64,000 nt of DNA from Artemia franciscana (lineage: Eukaryota; Arthropoda; Branchiopoda; Anostraca; Artemiidae): contig NC_088868.1 in NCBI RefSeq assembly GCF_032884065.1, positions 4,901,647 through 4,965,646 on the forward strand, given 5' to 3'. Below are positions 58,520-64,000 of this stretch, in pieces. A program made the translations under genes and the position numbers. A model generated the notes under the pieces. That model saw only the letters and a list, made by a program, of their open reading frames with translations, did no database searches and was not told the origin of the DNA. The first letter of the stretch is position 1. Every line of letters starts with the position of its first letter.

Positions 58520-59250
58520 ATATTCATTTTTTCTGTGATGAAGGGGACGAAAATCTGTTTCTTATCTGGAAGTAACGCAGTGAATGGGGGAATACGTTTG
58601 TGGAAAATACTTGCCGTCCGAGGGTATACAACGAGACTCTCCTGCGCTCAAGGATTTCCAAACTAGCTTTTTCTTAAGAGCAGAGAGTATAGCACCTTGC
58701 TATCTTTGAAAATTATTCGCAAGGCTTTTTTGGAATGATTGAATTTTTGCGATTCTTTGCGAGAGATACCAGGGTTTCAAACTAGATAAGCAAATTCGAG
58801 ATGCGGGAGGACAAAAGACTTGTAAATCCTTAAGGAGTGGGAAAGGAGATGCTAAATTAATTTAGGAGCATGAAAAGGGTGATAGATAAATTAGCTCTAT
58901 GAATGATGCCTTTAACGTGGAAATCCTTCTTTAAATTTGAAGAAATTGTGACGCCAAGTAGTTTAAATAAGGGCGCATAAATTTCAGGAGGGATATAATT
59001 AAAAAACAGGCCGAAGATTTGATGAAACAAATCCGCAATATCATCGACTTGGAGGGGTTTACTGTCATATCTAAGTCCAAAGTCTCATTTCCAGTTTCAT
59101 TGAGGATACTCGTAGGGTCGCTGATTAAATTCCTGAAGCAAGTTTTAACAACCATTTGGGCATCAACAAATTCAAGAAATTCCTTTGCAAGGCCATTAAT
59201 CATGGCTGAAAAAAGGAGGGGATACTGATATTTAGAATATATCAACACTT
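58520..59250 (-). pseudogene. LINE reverse transcriptase C-terminal fragment
   Basis: Minus-strand pieces: SAMINGLAKEFLEFVDAQMV (motif C region, with YADD replaced by VDAQ), LISDPTSILNETGNETLDLD, then MTVNPSKSMIL (motif D). In another frame follow LLGVTISSNLKKDFHVKGII, an FVLPHLEFAYLV stretch, and KKALRIIFKDSKVLYSLLLR. The 'NPSKS', 'LGVTIS..L', 'FVLPHLEFA' and 'ALRIIF' order is typical of jockey/CR1-like LINEs. Frameshifts and the lost catalytic Asp pair make it inactive. Confidence 0.75.
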
Positions 59251-59481
59251 AAAAAGGAAATATATCACATCCTCCCGATTCTTACCCATTAGTAGTTCTT
59301 GCGGGGTATTATTAACAATGACCAGATCCATCACTTGTCTATAATACAGAAATCGACGCACATCTGTTCAATTTGAAAGATTTGAGAGGACCTGCCTGGA
59401 CCTTTGTAGACTCCTTGTCATCTGTAATTAAGAGTAACCTGTAATTAAGAGTAATTAAGAGTATTTAGTATCAAATTTTAG

Positions 59482-59605
59482 GTATCATAACCATGATAAT
59501 ATTGAGGACTTTAAGACGTGATATAGCCAAGTACAATCAAATTGACTCTGATGACGATGCTCTAGAGGAAGACGGATGGAAATTAGTGCATGGAGATGTA
59601 TTCAG
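59482..59605 (+). CDS. TM9SF4: TM9SF4-like nonaspanin, fifth visible coding exon
   Basis: Enters in phase 1 after TCAAATTTTAG and ends in phase 2 at a weak donor GTTATT. It encodes [20 protein letters not shown] and [22 protein letters not shown]. Human TM9SF4 has [20 protein letters not shown] and [15 protein letters not shown]. It completes the first membrane segment and the conserved cytosolic loop. The remaining eight helices, including the C-terminal Golgi-retention region known in the family, must lie beyond 64000. Confidence 0.93.
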
Positions 59606-59739
59606 GTTATTACTTTATTATAATTAATATCCTTGATTATTTTACTACCCTAATCATACTCTAATTAATGGAAACTGTGTACGGCAACATTATTTTTTTC
59701 TCTATCTATTTGTCTTCTTTTACATAACTGGCAATCAGT

Positions 59740-61466
59740 GTCAACAAAATTTTATATGTGTCTAATAAAATGTCAAAATATGTAATAAAAATATCAACTT
59801 AAGAAATAAATACCTTTGGAGTACTTATTCTGTTGTCTATGATCTTAAATACCTATCTCAACACCTGTAAAATTTCTGTGCTAATTCTTAGAAAAGGTGA
59901 TAACCTTGCTTCTAGACCAAGGGAAAAAGGCTCCCTTAAACTGACACGTAAATGGTTTTAACCTTAAATTTACAAAAACATAAACGTGAGTGGTTTTTTA
60001 TTAGGCATTTTTACATCTAATAAAATGTCAAAATGCCTAATAAAAATATCAACTTAAAAATTAATACCTTTGGAGTACTTATTCTGTTGTCTATGATCTT
60101 GAATGCCAATCTCAATACCTGTAAAATCTCTGAGCTAATTCTTTGAAAAGGTGATAAGCTTGCTTCTAGATCGAGGGAAAAAGGCTGCCTTAAACTGACA
60201 CGTAAATGGTTTTTATGGTATCTATCGACTGACATATAGCGATCGCAAATTCTGTCGGTCTGTCTGTCCCGGTTTTGCTACTTTAGGCACTTCCAGCTAA
60301 GCTAGGACGATGAAATTTGGCAGGCGTATCAGGAACCAGGCCAACTTAAATTATAAAATGCTGTTCTGCCGATTCGACCATCTGGGGGGAGTGGGGGACG
60401 GTTAAATCGGAAAAATTTGACAAAATGAGGTATTTTTAACTTACAAACGGGTGATCAGATCTTAATGAAATTTGATTTTTGGAAGGATATCGTGTCTCAG
60501 AGCTCTTATTTTAAATCCCGACCGGCATTAAGCCTCTGATTTTCCTTTTTAGATCGATCTATTGATTCTTAGAATTTTGTTAGAGCTCATACCATATGAG
60601 CTCTTGGTTCTTGGCTCATCTGGCCTCGTCACAAGTGTCGTATGAGCTCTTAGCTCTTGTTAACCTTAGACTGACATAAACTTTAAACGTAAGTGTTTTT
60701 TTACTAGGCATTTTGACATCTAATAAAATGTCAAAATGCCTAATAAAAATATCAACTTAAAAATTAATACCTAATTAAAAATTAAAAATAAGCAGTATTT
60801 TTCTTTCTGTTGTCGATTCCTTTTAGATATTCAATAGCTTTGGAGTACTTATTCTGTTGTCTATGATCTTGAATACCTATCTTAAGCCTATGCCTATACC
60901 TTGAATACCCCTAATACCTATATTTGTAAAATTTATGTGCTAATTCTTAAAAAAGGTTATAGGCTTGTATCTAGATCAAGGGAACAAGGCCCCCTTAAAC
61001 TGACCCGTAAACCCTAGGTGATGGGCCTGCTTCTTGATCAAGGGAACAAGGCCCCCTTAAACTGACCCGTAAATGGTTTTTTAACCTTAAACTGACGTAA
61101 AACCTAAACATAAGTAGTTTTTTATTAGGTATTTTGACATCTAATAAATTGTCAAAATGCCTAATAAAAATATCAACTTAAAAATTAAGTTAGTATCTAT
61201 TCAGTTTTAACAGGGATGTGGAATACTATCCTCCCAACTTTAGCACCGTTTTGTTTAGGGGGGGAGATGAGAGTACAACCATGGGAGCACATAGATTTCA
61301 AACCATCGACCCGGTAGAGGTTTTACGGGTCAGTTTAAGGGGGCCCTGTTCCCTGATCTTGAAGCAAGCCTATCACCTTTTGTATGAATTAGCACAGAGA
61401 TTTTAAAGGTATATTCAATATCATAGACAACAGAATAAGTACTCCAAAGCTATTGAATATGGTTCT
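59740..61466. repeat. Repeat cluster with recurring hairpin, one inverted copy
   Basis: Direct copies of ATCAACTTAAAAATTAATAC, CTTTGGAGTACTTATTCTGT, TGTCTATGATCTTGAATACC and CCTTAAACTGACACGTAAATGG lie at ~59765-59960, 60022-60215, 60720-61080 and a short one at ~61140-61195. One inverted copy is at ~61320-61466. Hairpins TTAGGCATTTTGACAT / ATGTCAAAATGCCTAA occur at 60001-60040, 60705-60742 and 61125-61163. A small satellite-family unit is nested at 60231-60610. Confidence 0.85.
60231..60660. repeat. Short copy of the ~290-bp satellite family
   Basis: Carries the same head (GACATATAGCGATCGCAAAT, TTTGCTACTTTAGGCACTTC), one body unit (CAGATCTTAATGAAATTTGA) and the same tail (GTTAGAGCTCATACCATATG) as 52744-54250. 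Head, body and tail are therefore features of a defined element and not only of the array. Confidence 0.85.
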
Positions 61467-61865
61467 AAAAGCAACCGACAACAGAAAGAAAAATACTGCT
61501 TCATTTTTGGGATTGGATTTTTGGAGAACATCATGATGAAGCTACGCCTCTTTTTTCTTTTTACTTGAAATTAAGTCTCTTTTACGCACCTCCTAGAACT
61601 GCATGGACTGTTTTGGTCATTTATTGTTTTAGAAAAGTCTTTTATCTCTTTTATATATAGAAATAGAAACATGGCTTTAAACAGGAATTTTGTTGGGATC
61701 GTGGGGGAGGGAGATTTCCAAGAAGGTGAAGGAGGAGGGTATGACTCCCATGGACTTTGTCTAACAGTCTAACAGTTGTTTTACCTGCAGTTTTGAGACC
61801 AATTTGTGAGTCGGCGAGATTTTTGCAGGAAAAATAAATTTTTTACCTGCACTTTCGTGACCAAT
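61467..61865. other. No gene seen
   Basis: AT-rich intronic or flanking sequence. It starts the run leading into the 130-bp repeats below. Confidence 0.35.
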
Positions 61866-61870
61866 TTATG

Positions 61871-62300
61871 AATCAGGCCCATCTTTCGGGAGAAGGGGGA
61901 GGGGTCATATCGGGTGATTCCCTCCCTCTGGATACAGCCGGGGATAAAGAAAATGCTGCCATTTTCACTGCTTCTGTCAGCTTTTTATCATGATTTATGA
62001 ATCAGGCCCATCTTTTGGGAGAAAGGGGAGTGGTCAAACCGGGCAATTCCCTCCCTCTGGATAAAGAAAATGCTGCCATCTTCACTGCTTCTGTCAGCTT
62101 TAAAATTTCAATCGCTATAATCTTTAAAAATGCACCTGTAGAACCTGTATGAATCAGGCCCATCTTTCGGGAGAAGGGGGAGGGGTCATATCGGGTGATT
62201 CCCTCCCTCTGGATACAGCCGGGGATAAAGAAAATGCTGCCATCTTCACTGCTTCTGTCAGCTTTAAAATTTCAATCGTTATAATCTTTAAAATGCACCT
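61871..62300. repeat. Three ~115-bp near-tandem repeats
   Basis: AATCAGGCCCATCTTTCGGG, AGAAGGGGGAGGGGTCATAT, GATTCCCTCCCTCTGGATA and AATGCTGCCATCTTCACTGC recur at 61871, 62000 and 62152. Copies 2 and 3 extend into TCAGCTTTAAAATTTCAATCG. The middle copy lacks the CAGCCGGGG segment. Confidence 0.9.
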
Positions 62301-62314
62301 ATAGAACCTGAAGA

Positions 62315-63613
62315 ATGTAAAACTAAAGCTGGAAAGCAATAAATTGGCTGTGTGGATTAATAAGAATGGAGTTTAAAATATTAAAATCATGGTTTTACCA
62401 AAGAATGTTTGTTGGAGGGTGTGAGTTACTAAAAAATAAAGTAGGAATCATTAGGGCAGAATTTTTTAGGGCATAAATTTTAAGCCAATTGTTGTATTAG
62501 TGCTTCTGAATCTCGTTTACGACAATTTACAATGCATCGTCTTTTCCTCTTATTAATTTGTTAATATTATTATTTTCTTTTTCATTTTCTGTTACTTTTA
62601 TTTTATGCTCAAATTGGTCTTTTGTGAAATTAGTAGCAAACAAACCACACAAGAAATACTTAAACTTTAAAGGAAAAATCAGCTTCAAGACTTGAAGAGG
62701 AAAACATTAAAAACTTATTTGCAAACGAAAATACACGAAAATAAAAACATACTGATATTTCATATGGTCAGGGCCAAGTCAAGAAAGGGCAGTGAGGCCG
62801 GACTATAACTTTTACAACTTGTAGTTTTGATTTGTAATGATTTTTTTCTATTATGTAGCATCTCTTCTATCCCGTTTTTCTTTACTTTGATTTCTAAAGA
62901 AATAAAGAAGAAATTTCTTTACTTTACTTATCTTCTGAGACCCAAAGTAGACGGCTTCTGAAGTTTTTGTTTTTGCATTTATGAAAGCTTGAAGGAAGTC
63001 TTCGCCAAAATATCTGCTTTATCTTTTTGTTATAATTCAGTGGCTGAAAACCACCCTTGTTTAATTTATTTTTGTTTCTTGACTATTTTGCTTCATTGTT
63101 TAGTGTTGCTTAAAGGTAGCTCAATTACATTCGAGCTATACTCTCAGCCTTGAGTCACCTAATATTTTGTATATATTGGTTATATTATAAGAACCTTGAA
63201 CCTTGTTTCGTATGTGATTTATAGCCAGTGGGATCTTAACATATTCAAGATAATTTCCTAGGTAGAGTGTGTTTAACAAACTGAATACGCTGAAAGTAAA
63301 ATTAAGGGATGCAAATAAAATATTACTCTCCCTATAGTTTTTATTCCTTGAGCGGATAGCACCACCTTTTTAAAATCTCATTGGTTCTCTTGTGTAGGAT
63401 TGTGGGAAATATTAAGTCAATTAAAAGAACTAAAGGTTGAATTGTACCTGATTTGTTCACCCGCATGAAATTTTAAGCCAGTAGAAAAAACAAATATTTT
63501 CTCATATTTTTTTTTACGAGCAGTCCCTCTGTGGTAAAATGGTCCATCCTTATTATGTATCCAATAGAATAATAAGACTAATTAAGACATATACTGGTTC
63601 TTCGTCAGATTTC

Positions 63614-63677
<64 letters not shown>

Positions 63678-64000
63678 CATTGAAAAAGTCAAAACTAGCC
63701 AACGAAATGCCCATCCCTTTCCAAAGAATTTGATAAATCATTTTTGTATCTTAATTTTAAAAATTGAAGAAAATTGTCCTTCCTCCCCATAGACTATTGT
63801 GAATTGGCGTAAAACTAAAGCTGAAAAACGATTACTTGGTTGTGTGGATTTATAAGAATAGAGTTTAGATGATTCATAAATCATGGGTTTACCTAAGAAT
63901 GTTTGTTAGAGGGTGTGAGTACCTAAAAGATAAAGTAGGAGGAGTTATCTCTCGTGAACCAAAGCAGACGGCTTCTGGAGTGGCATTTGTATGTATTCGG
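62315..64000. repeat. Dispersed repeat family B, copy 2, with repeated 3' module
   Basis: The 62940-63800 part matches 55195-56090. A module GTAAAACTAAAGCTG-AAA, GGTTGTGTGGATT, AAGAATGTTTGTTRGAGGGTGTGAG and GATAAAGTAGGA occurs at 62315-62460 and again at 63810-63935. The AGTAGACGGCTTCTG word follows both (62950 and 63963). The unit may be ~1.5 kb and tandem, continuing past the window end. Confidence 0.75.
63616..63677. repeat. (T)62 tract
   Basis: A homopolymer inserted in family B copy 2 where copy 1 has GAGAAATACTTTTTTGGGGTATT. The open frames on both strands across it are artefacts. Confidence 0.95.

Noticed and set aside
63539..63741. Open frames on both strands across a T tract
   Set aside because: Homopolymer artefacts within repeat family B.

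Overview
This is an AT-rich, intron-rich, transposon-dense piece of an animal nuclear genome. The animal is most likely an arthropod; a crustacean such as a brine shrimp fits the repeat texture, but that is only a guess. There are no operons and no bacterial gene organisation. A run of 100 Ns at 22095-22194 is an assembly gap.

Three host-type genes are visible. (1) The 5' half of a TM9SF4-like nonaspanin gene lies on the + strand. Five coding exons (32116-32329, 36929-37097, 48394-48549, 54679-54962, 59482-59605) join in phase; the first coding exon and the nine-helix membrane half lie outside the window or were not found. (2) A single + strand exon at 16893-17046 matches the end of the J domain of DNAJC7/TPR2 and carries an apparent one-base frameshift. 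(3) On the - strand, three phase-compatible exons (24190-24135, 24069-23994, 23164 into the N gap) encode the start of an acidic, Ser-rich protein of a multicopy arthropod family that I cannot name.

Almost everything else is mobile-element debris. From 1 to 9.7 kb there is a LINE graveyard: a LINE 3' end, an inverted RT fragment, an RTE-type endonuclease ending in a 22-bp minisatellite, and then one LINE whose ORF1 begins with a PWWP-like domain. Two RTE-type elements interrupt that ORF1, one of them with a 13-bp target-site duplication, and ORF2 is cut by long (TA)n tracts. From 10.7 to 12.2 kb lies a decayed Polinton/Maverick-like block (capsid-like protein, then adenovirus-type cysteine protease). 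A convergent, unidentified, decayed coding region with a zinc-ribbon-like segment follows at 12.2-13.9 kb. A minus-strand LINE (15.6-16.8 kb), two Penelope GIY-YIG remnants, a LINE C-terminal fragment (24.3-24.8 kb) and a Tigger/pogo-like transposase split by poly(A) (29.8-31.3 kb) come next.

The TM9SF4 introns hold a tRNA-derived SINE, a tandem triplication of half of the gene's own exon, a ten-copy minisatellite, an intact 332-residue RNase H ORF preceded by three TGACGTCA sites, a ~290-bp satellite, several foldback elements, and a LINE RT fragment. Several short dispersed families recur at three or more places, notably one whose hairpin core reads CTCGCTCTTTAYGCTAAAG.
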